Source: Methanococcoides vulcani (GTDB lineage Archaea > Halobacteriota > Methanosarcinia > Methanosarcinales > Methanosarcinaceae). From it: 64,000 bases of DNA. Under the pieces are notes generated by a model. That model was not told the origin of the DNA. It searched no databases and was given only the letters and a program-made list of their open reading frames with translations. Positions 55,638 through 64,000 of the stretch are shown here, in pieces; within the stretch, counting starts at the first letter, position 1, and the number at the start of each line of letters is the position of its first letter. The DNA is taken from positions 186,001-250,000 of the forward strand of contig NZ_FOHQ01000002.1 in NCBI RefSeq assembly GCF_900111645.1, read 5' to 3'. The translations under genes were made by a program, and so were the position numbers.

Positions 55638-56636
55638 TCATATATAAAGTCTATTCAAAGCACCGGTGTCTTCTTTTTTCACCAGTTTGGAAATAGCATT
55701 CTCAAAAAGTTCCTGTCTGACCTCTTCTTGGTCATCTATGATCGCCTGGTGCAATGCATTCTTGAGAACTTTTTCCACGATGTCCCTTCCTGAAAGCCCT
55801 GCTGTAAGCTTTGCGATCCTTTGCAGGTCAATATCTCTGGCAGGAAGCGGGAATGTGCTGATGTTCTGTTCGATTATCATATAGCGGTCCTGCTCATCAG
55901 GTAACATGAACTCGATCTCTTCCTCAAATCTGCTCCTTACGGCAGAATCAAGGCTATCGATGCGGTTCGTTGCTCCGATGGTGCAGACTCCCTTACGCTC
56001 TACAATTCCATCCATTTCGGTAAGGAGTGCGTTCACGATCTCTGCAACATCTCCTCTTAGTTCCTGGAATTTCCTGTCCAGTGCAATGGCATCCAGTTCG
56101 TCAATGAAGATTATGCATGGCTGCATCTCTTCAGCCCTATCGTAGAGCTGGTGTATCTGACGGGCACCTTCTCCTACAAATTCCCCAATAAGTTGTGTGG
56201 CTTTTATAGGTAACAGTGGTACCTCTGTTTTGTTGGCAAGGGCTTTTGCGAGCATTGTCTTGCCGGTCCCGGATGGGCCAAAGAACAGTACATTTCGGGG
56301 TGCCCATTTACCAAACCTGTCCGGTTCTTCGAGAAAACGCTCGATAAGCTTACATTTCCTGCGGGCAGTTGTCTGGCCGATAACATCTTCAAATGTGATC
56401 CTGGTCGCAAACTCAGGTGTAATAGGGATCTTTTCATCCTGATTGACAATGATTGTGGTTTCCATTCCAATGACCGATTCGGGTGGTTCCACGTCGAGGA
56501 CCTTGTAAGCAAAGTCGGGATACATCCTGTGGTCAAAAAGGTATTCTCCCTTGCGTGCCAGAAACCCCTTCCACTGCTTTCTTGCATAATGTTCGAAGAT
56601 ATCTGGATCCTCTATCTCGGGATATTCATCAAGCAT
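55638..56636 (-). CDS. AAA ATPase (single module)
   Basis: A 332-residue protein with one classical AAA module: Walker A GPSGTGKT near residue 120, Walker B FIDELDA, the arginine finger region RSRFEEEIEF and a C-terminal helical lid. A short N-terminal domain precedes it. Only ATG 56636 is available, without a ribosome site. The same frame stays open for 42 more codons upstream to 56762 with convincing protein text but no ATG, GTG or TTG. The N-terminus may be lost or start non-canonically. Substrate unknown. Confidence 0.83.
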   Translation of the reverse strand: MLDEYPEIEDPDIFEHYARKQWKGFLARKGEYLFDHRMYPDFAYKVLDVEPPESVIGMETTIIVNQDEKIPITPEFATRITFEDVIGQTTARRKCKLIERFLEEPDRFGKWAPRNVLFFGPSGTGKTMLAKALANKTEVPLLPIKATQLIGEFVGEGARQIHQLYDRAEEMQPCIIFIDELDAIALDRKFQELRGDVAEIVNALLTEMDGIVERKGVCTIGATNRIDSLDSAVRSRFEEEIEFMLPDEQDRYMIIEQNISTFPLPARDIDLQRIAKLTAGLSGRDIVEKVLKNALHQAIIDDQEEVRQELFENAISKLVKKEDTGALNRLYI

Positions 56637-56762
56637 ACTGCTAAGCGGATACCCCTGAGGCTTTAGTATGACTATGTCTGCAGTGGAGTCGGATGGCTCG
56701 ATGTTCTCTTCCCGATTTCTTTTTAGTGTTGTCTTCTGGGCAGATCTGACTATTTTATCAAC

Positions 56763-57111
56763 TCATTTTCGTCTTACAATGGGGTATTAGTAAACGATCT
56801 GATTTAATCTATTTCCTGAAAGCTCCTCCTCTATATATTACATGGACCTCTCATAATAGATATAATACTTATCTTAGAATGGGGCAACTAATTACATTTC
56901 TGTATATGACCTTAACGGGATAATTATTATATATTGACTTGTGATGTATTACATGAAAAAAATGATAGTTCTATAAATATGTTTTATCCTGTGCCAGAAT
57001 GTGTGCATGATATCAGGTTTGTTAGTGTGCTTTCCTTAATATGATGGTACACAGGTCCACCTGATAAACTTAAAACAACATCTATCAATTTTTAATAATA
57101 ATCGTTCAAAA
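56763..57111. other. AT-rich intergenic region
   Basis: About 350 bases between the divergent AAA ATPase and response regulator genes. A TATTATATATTG stretch at about 56925-56936 is the best promoter-like element. No gene, tRNA or stable hairpin was recognised. Confidence 0.4.
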
Positions 57112-57117
57112 GTGGTA

Positions 57118-57492
57118 ATGATGGAGCAAATTTTGGTTGTGGAAGATAATCCAATGAACATGGAACTGACCGTGGTCCTGCTGGAATCCTGGGGCTACAA
57201 GGTTGGGCAGGCAGAAGATGGTGCACAAGCTCTTAAAGAAGTTAAGGGGGGCAATTATGACCTCATTTTGCTGGATATGCAGCTTCCTCGTATGGATGGG
57301 CTTGAGGTACTTGAGTATCTTAAGAATGATCTGGAAACTGCAGATATACCTGTGGTAGCCCTTACAGCCCATTCAATGACCGGTGATGGGAGTAAGTTCC
57401 TGGATGCCGGATGTACGGGGTATATTTCCAAACCCATCAATGTTCCGGAATTCAGGGATCAAATAGCTGATTACCTAAAGGGGTCTGCTTAA
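57118..57492 (+). CDS. stand-alone response regulator receiver protein
   Basis: A receiver domain of about 124 residues and nothing else. The phosphoacceptor is the aspartate in LLDMQLP, with acidic residues in VVEDNP and the conserved lysine in ISKPIN. Start at ATG 57118 or 57121 (GTG 57112 also open). Single-domain regulators pass phosphate or bind partners. It is 22 bases before a histidine kinase gene and probably forms a phosphorelay with it. Confidence 0.9.
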   Translation: MMEQILVVEDNPMNMELTVVLLESWGYKVGQAEDGAQALKEVKGGNYDLILLDMQLPRMDGLEVLEYLKNDLETADIPVVALTAHSMTGDGSKFLDAGCTGYISKPINVPEFRDQIADYLKGSA

Positions 57493-57514
57493 CTGCCTTA
57501 TTTTTGGTGTAAAA

Positions 57515-58993
57515 ATGAATGACAATTCTGTTCCAAAAATACTGGTCGTCGATGATGAACCGTTAAATGTGGAGCTAATGGAGGTCTATCTTTCCGGGGA
57601 TTATGAGGTTATCCCTGCTTATGGTGGAGCAGAGGGACTTGAAAAGGTGAGAACTGAAGACCTCGATCTGGTCCTTCTCGACGTCATGATGCCTGGGATA
57701 AGTGGTTTTGATGTTTGTAGGACCCTGAAGGAGGATCCTCTTTATCAGTTCATACCTGTTGTTATGGTAACTGCCCTTTCAGGTAAAGATGATAAGATAA
57801 AAAGTATAGAGGCAGGTGCGGACGATTTTCTTTCAAAACCAGTTGACAGGCTTGAGCTTGAGACAAGGGTTAAGTCCCTCATAAAGATCAGGCAATTGCA
57901 TACTAGCCTCCTGGCCCAGCGTGATCAGGCACAGAACTATCTTGACGTTGCAGGTGTCATTCTTCTGGTACTGGATAAGGACCAGAATGTAACTCTTATC
58001 AACAGGAAAGGTTGTGAGGTCCTTGGAAGAAGTGAGGAGGGGATCCTCGGGAAGAATTGGTTCGATTCATTCCTGCAGCCAGAGAAAGCCGAATACCCCA
58101 AAAAGGTATTTTCCCGCTTGCTCGAGGGTGGAATTGATGAATTGGAATACTTTGAGAACCCAATACTCACTGCCGACGGTGAAGAACGGCTAATAAGCTG
58201 GCATAATTCCATTCTTACGGATAAGAAGGGCAATGTTACAGGTGTCTTAAGTTCCGGTGAAGATATCACGGAACGTACAAAAACAGAGGCCGCATTGAAA
58301 GATTATGCAAAGCAGCTGGAGCATTCCAACGAATTGAAGGACCTTTTTATCGATATTATCAGGCATGATCTTATGAATCCTGCTGGTGCTGTAAAAGGCT
58401 TCACCGACCTGCTCCTTAAGAGGGGTAAGCTTGAAGATGGGGACCTGCGTATGCTTCAGGCGATCAAACGTACGAACACTAAACTGATCACTATGATCGA
58501 AAGTGCGGCTACTTTTGCAAAGATCGAGTCAGTTTCTGAGGTAAAGCTCAAGAGGATGGATCTCGGGGGGATCCTTAACAACGTTGCGCAAACCCTTGGG
58601 CCACAACTGAAAGGAAATAGGATAAAACTGAATATGTCAATTGAAGGTCCTTATCCTGCACTTGTCGATCCGATGATCGAGCAGGTCTTTGTGAACCTTC
58701 TTTCAAATGCAATAAAGTACAGTCCTCAGAATACCTGTGTTTCTGTGGAAATGGAGGATCTTGGCAGGGAATGGAGGGTCAAGGTCATAGACCAGGGTTT
58801 TGGTATCCTTGATGAAGATAAAGAACTGGTCTTTGAACGTTTTAAGAGGATGGATAAAGGTAATATCAAAGGCACAGGCTTGGGTCTTGCTATTGTCAGG
58901 AGGATCGTTGACTTGCATGAGGGTAAAGTCGGTGTTGCTGACAATCCGAATGGAAACGGCAGCATTTTCTGGGTCACTTTGAAAAAGCCATAA
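57515..58993 (+). CDS. hybrid receiver-PAS-histidine kinase
   Basis: A 492-residue soluble kinase. Domains in order: receiver (about 1-125, phosphoacceptor in LLDVMMPG), PAS (about 140-255), HisKA with H-box IRHDLMNPAG near residue 285, and HATPase with N-box NLLSNAIKYS and G-box GTGLGLAIV. No membrane segment, so it should sense a cytoplasmic signal through PAS or respond through its own receiver. It pairs with the receiver gene just upstream. Confidence 0.92.
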   Translation: MNDNSVPKILVVDDEPLNVELMEVYLSGDYEVIPAYGGAEGLEKVRTEDLDLVLLDVMMPGISGFDVCRTLKEDPLYQFIPVVMVTALSGKDDKIKSIEAGADDFLSKPVDRLELETRVKSLIKIRQLHTSLLAQRDQAQNYLDVAGVILLVLDKDQNVTLINRKGCEVLGRSEEGILGKNWFDSFLQPEKAEYPKKVFSRLLEGGIDELEYFENPILTADGEERLISWHNSILTDKKGNVTGVLSSGEDITERTKTEAALKDYAKQLEHSNELKDLFIDIIRHDLMNPAGAVKGFTDLLLKRGKLEDGDLRMLQAIKRTNTKLITMIESAATFAKIESVSEVKLKRMDLGGILNNVAQTLGPQLKGNRIKLNMSIEGPYPALVDPMIEQVFVNLLSNAIKYSPQNTCVSVEMEDLGREWRVKVIDQGFGILDEDKELVFERFKRMDKGNIKGTGLGLAIVRRIVDLHEGKVGVADNPNGNGSIFWVTLKKP

Positions 58994-59132
58994 TTCTGCT
59001 TATCTACTCTTTTTAAATCTTTATTTTCATTCGGTTTTGTTTTTTTTTGTATAGCGTTGCTGCTGGTTCCAACAACTTTAATATAGATGTATCCAATGAC
59101 CATTTGGATTTTAATTATCATGAGGCAGTAAT

Positions 59133-59909
59133 ATGAAACTTGATGAGGTCACAATTTCAAGAGCGATTATAGACGAGTTCTCTAAAGTATTCCTTGATTA
59201 TACAGAAGTTGATGTTGCACTTGTGGGTGGAGGTCCTGCAAATCTTGTAGCTGCAAAATATCTTGCAGAAGCCGGGTTAAAAACGGTGATCTATGAGAAG
59301 AAATTGTCCATTGGTGGCGGCATGTGGGCTGGCGGTATGATGTTCCCGCGCATTGTTGTCCAGGAAGAGGCACGCCATATACTGGATGATTTCGATATTA
59401 CCTATCATGAATACGAGAAAGGTTATTACATAGCCAATTCCGTTGAGTCTGTTGGCAAGCTCATAAGTGGTGCAACAACTGCAGGTACTGAGATATTCAA
59501 CCTTGTGAATGTTGAGGATGTCATGATAAGGGAAAATGATGAGGTATGTGGCCTTGTTATCAACTGGACCGCTGTGGAGATCGGAAGACTTCATGTTGAT
59601 CCTCTGGCAATACGTGCCAAGGTCGTGGTCGATGGTACCGGTCATGAGGCAGCTGTCTGTAACACTGTGCAGCGCAAGGTTCCAGGCGCAAAACTGGGAG
59701 ATCTTGGTGTTGTCGGTGAGAAGCCAATGTGGGCGGATGTGGGTGAACGTATGCTTCTGGAAACAACAAAGGAAGTATATCCAAACCTGTATGTTGACGG
59801 AATGGCAGCCAATGCTGTAGCTGGTGCACCACGTATGGGTCCGGTATTCGGTGGAATGCTTCTTTCCGGTAAACAGGTGGCTGAGCTTATTATTGAAAGG
59901 CTCAAATGA
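59133..59909 (+). CDS. thi4: thiamine thiazole synthase/ribose-1,5-bisphosphate isomerase family protein
   Basis: A 258-residue archaeal Thi4. The NAD/FAD motif VGGGPANLVAA lies at about 30-40, then YEKKLSIGGGMWAGGMMF, DGTGHEAAV and the C-terminal PRMGPVFGGMLLSG. Methanogen Thi4 enzymes are reported to build the thiazole of thiamine catalytically from sulfide. No other thiamine genes adjoin. Length normal. Confidence 0.9.
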   Translation: MKLDEVTISRAIIDEFSKVFLDYTEVDVALVGGGPANLVAAKYLAEAGLKTVIYEKKLSIGGGMWAGGMMFPRIVVQEEARHILDDFDITYHEYEKGYYIANSVESVGKLISGATTAGTEIFNLVNVEDVMIRENDEVCGLVINWTAVEIGRLHVDPLAIRAKVVVDGTGHEAAVCNTVQRKVPGAKLGDLGVVGEKPMWADVGERMLLETTKEVYPNLYVDGMAANAVAGAPRMGPVFGGMLLSGKQVAELIIERLK

Positions 59910-59963
59910 AGCTTCTATCTTCATTTTGAGGAAAAAGCTTATCTAACAAAAGTACTAGTATAA

Positions 59964-59984
59964 GGTGCTTCGCTGTGAAGCACC
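59964..59984 (+). other. inverted repeat upstream of tRNA-His
   Basis: GGTGCTTC and GAAGCACC form a perfect 8-bp stem with a GCTGT loop, ending ten bases before the tRNA. It could be a thi4 terminator, an operator at the tRNA promoter or part of the tRNA leader. Confidence 0.5.
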
Positions 59985-59994
59985 CTATTACCGT

Positions 59995-60069
<75 letters not shown>

Positions 60070-60405
60070 TTCCTTTTACTATTCTAAAATTGTTATTTTT
60101 GAATCTTCTTAGGAATTATCTTTAAATTCGTCTTAATAATTCTCTTATAATTCTCTTATAATTTATCTTAAGATTTATCCTATAATTATTTCATAATTTA
60201 TCTTGGAACTCTTCCATATAACACACAATGTTGATACACTCTTTATGTTAACATTTCAACTCTTGACTTTTTATTGTCAATGTCTTAGTACAGTGCTTTA
60301 GCTACTTCTGTATTTTACAGTTTTAAAAGCGTACTGGAAATTACAAAGGCCAGTTATGTGATAATGAATTTAAAAAAAGAAACAATGCGGCTGTGATAGC
60401 CGCTA
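60070..60405. other. AT-rich region with TTCTCTTATAAT-type repeats
   Basis: About 335 bases without a gene. Between 60128 and 60205 the units TCTTATAATT and TTTATC recur in loosely tandem fashion. The rest is AT-rich with no hairpin or frame of note. It holds the end of the DUF356 transcription unit. Confidence 0.5.
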
Positions 60406-60753
60406 TTACATTTCGAATGCCCTGTCAAATTCAGGATATAGTTCTGAGTTATCTGCAAGTTCCTCGAAGGCCTCATGTCTTGGACTGACGATCACAACAT
60501 GTGCAGGAGGATGTATCTTCCTTAACTTACTGATCGCAGCACCTGCATTGGTATCAAGTTCCACCAAAGCAGCAGAATTGCATCTTGCTTTTAATGCTAC
60601 TCCGGAAACGCTTACAAGAAGCTGATCTGCATATTCTGGTTCGATCCTTTTTGGATTTGAGCCAAATTTCATACTCCCATAGTGTTCAAGATCGTGCAAA
60701 GCTATTTTAATTTTGTTCGGGTCCTCTGCCCGAATCACCGCAAAAGATTTCAT
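60406..60753 (-). CDS. DUF356 family protein (methanogen-specific)
   Basis: A 115-residue protein of DUF356, a family restricted largely to methanogens and of unknown function. ATG 60753 follows a GTGGGGA sequence; the frame open five codons further is not needed. It has two beta-alpha units (SFAVIRAED, HVVIVSPRH). No neighbour suggests a role. Confidence 0.8.
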   Translation of the reverse strand: MKSFAVIRAEDPNKIKIALHDLEHYGSMKFGSNPKRIEPEYADQLLVSVSGVALKARCNSAALVELDTNAGAAISKLRKIHPPAHVVIVSPRHEAFEELADNSELYPEFDRAFEM

Positions 60754-60873
60754 TTTTTGTCCCCACATAAACTTTATTGAAGTTTAATAAAATGAATAGA
60801 GTCATAAAGATATATCAATCTTTGGATATTGTTCTCTATTTTATTATTTTATGACTTCAAAGAAAAGTAATCT

Positions 60874-61683
60874 TTACTTGCCCAGTTCCTTTGACCTTGT
60901 GGAGGATTCAATTACTGCATTCATGAAAGCAGCCCTGATCCCACTCTCTTCGAGGGTGTGTATTCCTCGGATCGTGGTTCCTGCAGGGGATGTCACCATG
61001 TCCTTAAGTTCTCCTGGGTGCATTCCGGTCTCAAGGACCATCTTTGCAGCACCAAGCACCGTCTGTGCGGCAAGTGTTATGGCGCTTGCACGGTCAAGCC
61101 CTTCATAGACTGCACCGTCCGCCATTGCTTCGATAACAGGGAATATGTATGCAGGACCACTGCCTGAAAGTCCCGTGACCGCGTCCATGAGCTTTTCCGG
61201 GACTTCGATAGCACTTCCGAGGGACCTGAAGACCTCAAGTGCGACCTCTGCATCTTCTGCGGTTGCGTTCGTTCCGGTACATATGGCCGATGCAGCTTCA
61301 GCGACTGTTGCAGCGATATTTGGCATTACGCGTATGACCCTTGTATCGCTGTTCAACTCGTCTTCAATAGCAGCAAGGGGGACGCCGGCAGCAATTGATA
61401 TTACGAGCTTGTCGGATGTGATGTCATCTTTTATCTGTGCAAGTATGCCTTTAAGTATCTGTGGTTTTATTGCAAGAACAACAATATCGGAGTTCACGAT
61501 GGTATGGGCGTTATCTGTGGAGACGCTGATGCCCAGTTCATTGTTAAGCTTCTTTAGGGCAGGTTCGTAGACATCGCTTGCATAGATGCTGATGTCACTG
61601 TGTGCTCCAAGAATACCTCTTATAAGGGATTCTCCCATTTTTCCTGTGCCTATGAATCCGATCTTCTTGTCTGTAAGGTGCAT
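60874..61683 (-). CDS. proC: pyrroline-5-carboxylate reductase
   Basis: A 269-residue ProC, which reduces pyrroline-5-carboxylate to proline with NAD(P)H. It has the Rossmann motif GFIGTGKMGE near residue 9 and the C-terminal signature GSGPAYIFPVIEA ... HPGELKDMVTSPAGTT. Length is normal. In methanogens with pyrrolysine the family also lies close to the chemistry of pyrroline rings, but nothing here links the two. Confidence 0.96.
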   Translation of the reverse strand: MHLTDKKIGFIGTGKMGESLIRGILGAHSDISIYASDVYEPALKKLNNELGISVSTDNAHTIVNSDIVVLAIKPQILKGILAQIKDDITSDKLVISIAAGVPLAAIEDELNSDTRVIRVMPNIAATVAEAASAICTGTNATAEDAEVALEVFRSLGSAIEVPEKLMDAVTGLSGSGPAYIFPVIEAMADGAVYEGLDRASAITLAAQTVLGAAKMVLETGMHPGELKDMVTSPAGTTIRGIHTLEESGIRAAFMNAVIESSTRSKELGK

Positions 61684-61775
61684 GTTTTTTCCTTTTCCTG
61701 ATTAGAAATATTTGATGCTTAGTCCGTTTGAATAAAATAGAAAGGTCATTTAATGAATGACCCTGGGTTGCTTTC

Positions 61776-62270
61776 TTATTTTCTCTTGATGGTCACAATA
61801 TCGCCAAGTGTCGTACCTTTGTTCAGGCGATCAGCATTCCATTCCCCTTCGCCAAGGCGTTCTGTAAGGTGGATATTGAGTGTTCTCTCGATCTTCTTTC
61901 TTACAGAATCTTCGGGGATGATCTCTGCTCGTTCGATCTTCTTGATAAGTGATGCCTTTTCCTTTACCTTTGTGGCAAGCACTTCCTGGCTCCATCCTCG
62001 TTTTTCACGGGCATCGCGTATGATCTTGTCGTATTCATCAACAAGTTCATCGTTAAGTTCTGCAAAAGGATCGCGTCTTTGTCCGGTCTTTTTAGGGACA
62101 TCTCTTCTTATTTGGGGAGATACTGGTGATATCTTCCTGGATACGGGTGAGCGAGCTTTTACTGCAGTTCCATACTGTGAGCATTTGCTGCACACTTTAA
62201 GCTGGCTTCCGTCAATTGTGACTTCTACTGCCTGTCCTTTGATCTCTGTGCCACATATTTCGCATTGCAT
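61776..62270 (-). CDS. mbf1: multiprotein bridging factor 1 homologue
   Basis: A 164-residue archaeal MBF1. An N-terminal zinc ribbon (CEICG, CSKC), a linker, and an XRE-type helix-turn-helix (GWSQEVLATKVKEKASLIKK, about residues 92-111). It bridges TBP and regulators in eukaryotes; in archaea it is tied to stress and translation. Divergent from PAN. Confidence 0.93.
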   Translation of the reverse strand: MQCEICGTEIKGQAVEVTIDGSQLKVCSKCSQYGTAVKARSPVSRKISPVSPQIRRDVPKKTGQRRDPFAELNDELVDEYDKIIRDAREKRGWSQEVLATKVKEKASLIKKIERAEIIPEDSVRKKIERTLNIHLTERLGEGEWNADRLNKGTTLGDIVTIKRK

Positions 62271-62353
62271 CTGGTATCATCTCTTAAAGGCTCTTTGCAT
62301 TGCTCTTTACGAAAGGGCTATATATCGTCTCTACTTAAATATTATTCGGGACT

Positions 62354-63637
62354 ATGAGCGAAACAATTGATGATGAACCAAGAAACGATAACTACGGCTT
62401 CCATAGTATTGGTAATAATGCCGGGGATCTCGTTTCCGGAAGTGACGAGGACTTTTCTAAATATCTGCTGGATCGAATGAAGCAGCTGGAGTCTCGCAAC
62501 ACGCTCCTTAAAGAGCAATGTGGGCAGATGGAGTCTGAAAAGCGCTTTATGGAATCCCAGAAGCTCAAGTATGAGCGTGAGTCTCACAGGCTCCAAACGG
62601 AGCTGGATCAGTTGAAATCCGTGCCTCTGGTAGTTGCAAATGTGGTTGATGTTTTTGATGATGACAAGGTTCTGATCAGAAGCAGCACCGGTCCGCAATT
62701 CCTTGTAAAGGCGTCTCTGGAACTTGATAAGGATATGCTGGCTCCCGGTGCCAGGGTGGCTTTGAACCAGCAGACATTAGCCGTCGTTGAGATCATTCCT
62801 GAATCAGATGAGCCGGTTGTATCTGCTATGGAAGTGATCGACTCTCAGGAGGTCGATTATTCCCAGATAGGTGGGCTCGATGATCAGATAAGGGAGATCA
62901 GTGAATCAGTTGAACTCCCTCTCACAAGGCCGGAATCCTTTGTGCGCATAGGCATCTCCCCGCCGAAAGGGGTAATGCTTTATGGTCCTCCCGGAACCGG
63001 GAAGACGCTGCTTGCCAAAGCTGTGGCACACAGGACGCATGCTACCTTCATAAGGGTGGTCGGTTCTGAACTTGTACAGAAATACATAGGCGATGGTGCA
63101 AAACTTGTGCGCGATATCTTTGAGATGGCAAGAAAGAAAGCACCTGCGATCATATTTATCGATGAGCTGGATGCAATTGCTGCTACGCGTTTGAACGATA
63201 CCAATGGTGCGGACCGTGAGGTACAGCGAACTCTCATGCAGTTGCTTGCCGAGATGGACGGTTTTGATAACAGGGGCGATGTTCGCATAATAGCCGCAAC
63301 CAACCGTCCGGATGTGCTTGATCCGGCAATAATCCGCCCGGGAAGGTTCGACCGTGTGATCGAGATCTCTCTTCCTGATCAGATCGGTCGTGAGACTATA
63401 TTCCGCATTCATACTGACCGGCTTTCAATTGATGACGATGTTGATCATGCGAAGCTGGCCAAACTCACTGAAGGTGCAAGTGGTGCGGATATAGGAGCTA
63501 TTGTTATGGAGGCCGGTATGTTCGCGGTTCGCCAGAACAATGACAGTATCAGTATGTCTAACCTGCTTGAAGCCGTGGACAAGGTCATGTCATCACCGGA
63601 TGTCATAACTGACCAGTCCCTTCAGATGTTCTCATAA
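62354..63637 (+). CDS. pan: proteasome-activating nucleotidase PAN
   Basis: A 427-residue AAA unfoldase that feeds the 20S proteasome. It has an N-terminal coiled coil (about 35-85), an OB domain, the AAA module with Walker A GPPGTGKT near residue 209 and Walker B FIDELDA. The C-terminal three residues are M-F-S, a variant of the HbYX motif that opens the proteasome gate, with phenylalanine in place of tyrosine. Divergent from mbf1. Confidence 0.94.
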   Translation: MSETIDDEPRNDNYGFHSIGNNAGDLVSGSDEDFSKYLLDRMKQLESRNTLLKEQCGQMESEKRFMESQKLKYERESHRLQTELDQLKSVPLVVANVVDVFDDDKVLIRSSTGPQFLVKASLELDKDMLAPGARVALNQQTLAVVEIIPESDEPVVSAMEVIDSQEVDYSQIGGLDDQIREISESVELPLTRPESFVRIGISPPKGVMLYGPPGTGKTLLAKAVAHRTHATFIRVVGSELVQKYIGDGAKLVRDIFEMARKKAPAIIFIDELDAIAATRLNDTNGADREVQRTLMQLLAEMDGFDNRGDVRIIAATNRPDVLDPAIIRPGRFDRVIEISLPDQIGRETIFRIHTDRLSIDDDVDHAKLAKLTEGASGADIGAIVMEAGMFAVRQNNDSISMSNLLEAVDKVMSSPDVITDQSLQMFS

Positions 63638-63655
63638 CACTTTCAGATCGGTCGT

Positions 63656-64000
63656 GTGAGCTTGGTTTTTCATATCAAACCGGAGATAAGGATCCTTGGT
63701 ATCGATGATTCTGCACTGATACGTGACAACATACTGATAGTCGGGGCTTTCTTCCGGGGCGGTCAGTGGCTGGATGGGGTGATGCGTTCTGAGGTCACCC
63801 GGGACGGGATGGATGCTACTGACAGGATCGTGGGAATGGTAACTTCAAGCAAGCATTATGATCAGATAAGGGTCATTATGCTGGATGGGGTTACATACGG
63901 TGGTTTCAATCCGGTGGATATTGTAAGGTTGAACGAGGAAACCGGCATCCCTGTTATTGTCCTTATGCGTGAGATCCCGGATCTTGAAAAAATAAAAAGT
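63656..64000 (+). CDS. DUF99/UPF0215 family protein, N-terminal part (runs off the window)
   Basis: The first 115 codons of a DUF99 protein, identified by RILGIDDSA near the start, the VMRSEVTRDGMDAT segment and IMLDGVTYGGFN. The family is archaeal, resembles endonuclease V-type folds and lacks a settled function. GTG 63656 is used; TTG 63662 is an alternative. It follows PAN by 18 bases and is probably co-transcribed. Confidence 0.8.
   Translation, partial: MSLVFHIKPEIRILGIDDSALIRDNILIVGAFFRGGQWLDGVMRSEVTRDGMDATDRIVGMVTSSKHYDQIRVIMLDGVTYGGFNPVDIVRLNEETGIPVIVLMREIPDLEKIKS

Noticed and set aside
60120-60210. CRISPR-like repeats in the AT-rich region after tRNA-His
   Set aside because: The repeated units are short, AT-rich and contiguous, without unique spacers of even length.

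Overview
The window reads as chromosome of a methylotrophic methanogenic archaeon of the Methanosarcina family (Methanococcoides, Methanolobus or a close relative; the genus cannot be fixed from sequence alone). Diagnostic genes are a complete pyrrolysine operon (tRNA-Pyl, pylS, pylB, pylC, pylD) next to a methylcobalamin:CoM methyltransferase, the YcaO/TfuA pair that thioamidates McrA, archaeal CobY/CobZ corrinoid genes, RadA, CDC48, PAN, SUI1, S8e and a DUF356 protein.

Layout. 0-7.5 kb is accessory: surface-sugar genes (wecB-type epimerase, sugar nucleotide epimerase, ATP-grasp ligase, polysaccharide deacetylase), two related small zinc-ribbon genes, an MNT/HEPN toxin-antitoxin pair and an AT-rich acyltransferase. 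It is punctuated by three same-orientation copies of the 3' part of coaD, only one of them intact, so this stretch has been rearranged or has received insertions. 7.6-30 kb is mostly conserved housekeeping: radA, phosphoglycolate phosphatase, PRC-barrel, cdc48, a sugar epimerase, nikR, purC, phosphate transport, nreA, SUI1, purL, a cysteine desulfurase, ycaO-tfuA, nudC and an MgtC/DUF4010 membrane protein. A 575 bp gap at 12973-13547 holds strong hairpins and a repeated promoter-like box, which makes it a candidate site for small RNAs.

30.6-34.5 kb is a compact cluster of two NifX/orange-protein-like proteins, two ferredoxin-containing MinD ATPases, a DUF1847 protein and a metallo-beta-lactamase. 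It is the best candidate here for a poorly described system. It is followed by an uppP gene whose frame breaks exactly at an A7 slippery heptamer. 35.7-41.3 kb is the methylamine module (mtbA-like gene and the pyl operon). 41.6-48.5 kb is the corrinoid nucleotide-loop pathway cobD-cobY-cobD-cbiB-cobZ-cobS-cobY, with cobD and cobY each present twice. The two modules fit together because methylamine methyltransfer needs both pyrrolysine and corrinoid.

48.5-64 kb carries a KaiC-like ATPase, a stand-alone DUF5591 protein with a divergent HTH regulator, an aminotransferase with an Lrp regulator, S8e, RNase Z, AAA ATPases including PAN, a soluble two-component pair, thi4, tRNA-His, proC, MBF1 and a partial DUF99 gene. 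Among all complete genes whose stop codons I read, only pylB ends in UAG, the pyrrolysine codon. No CRISPR array, rRNA or recognisable insertion sequence was seen.
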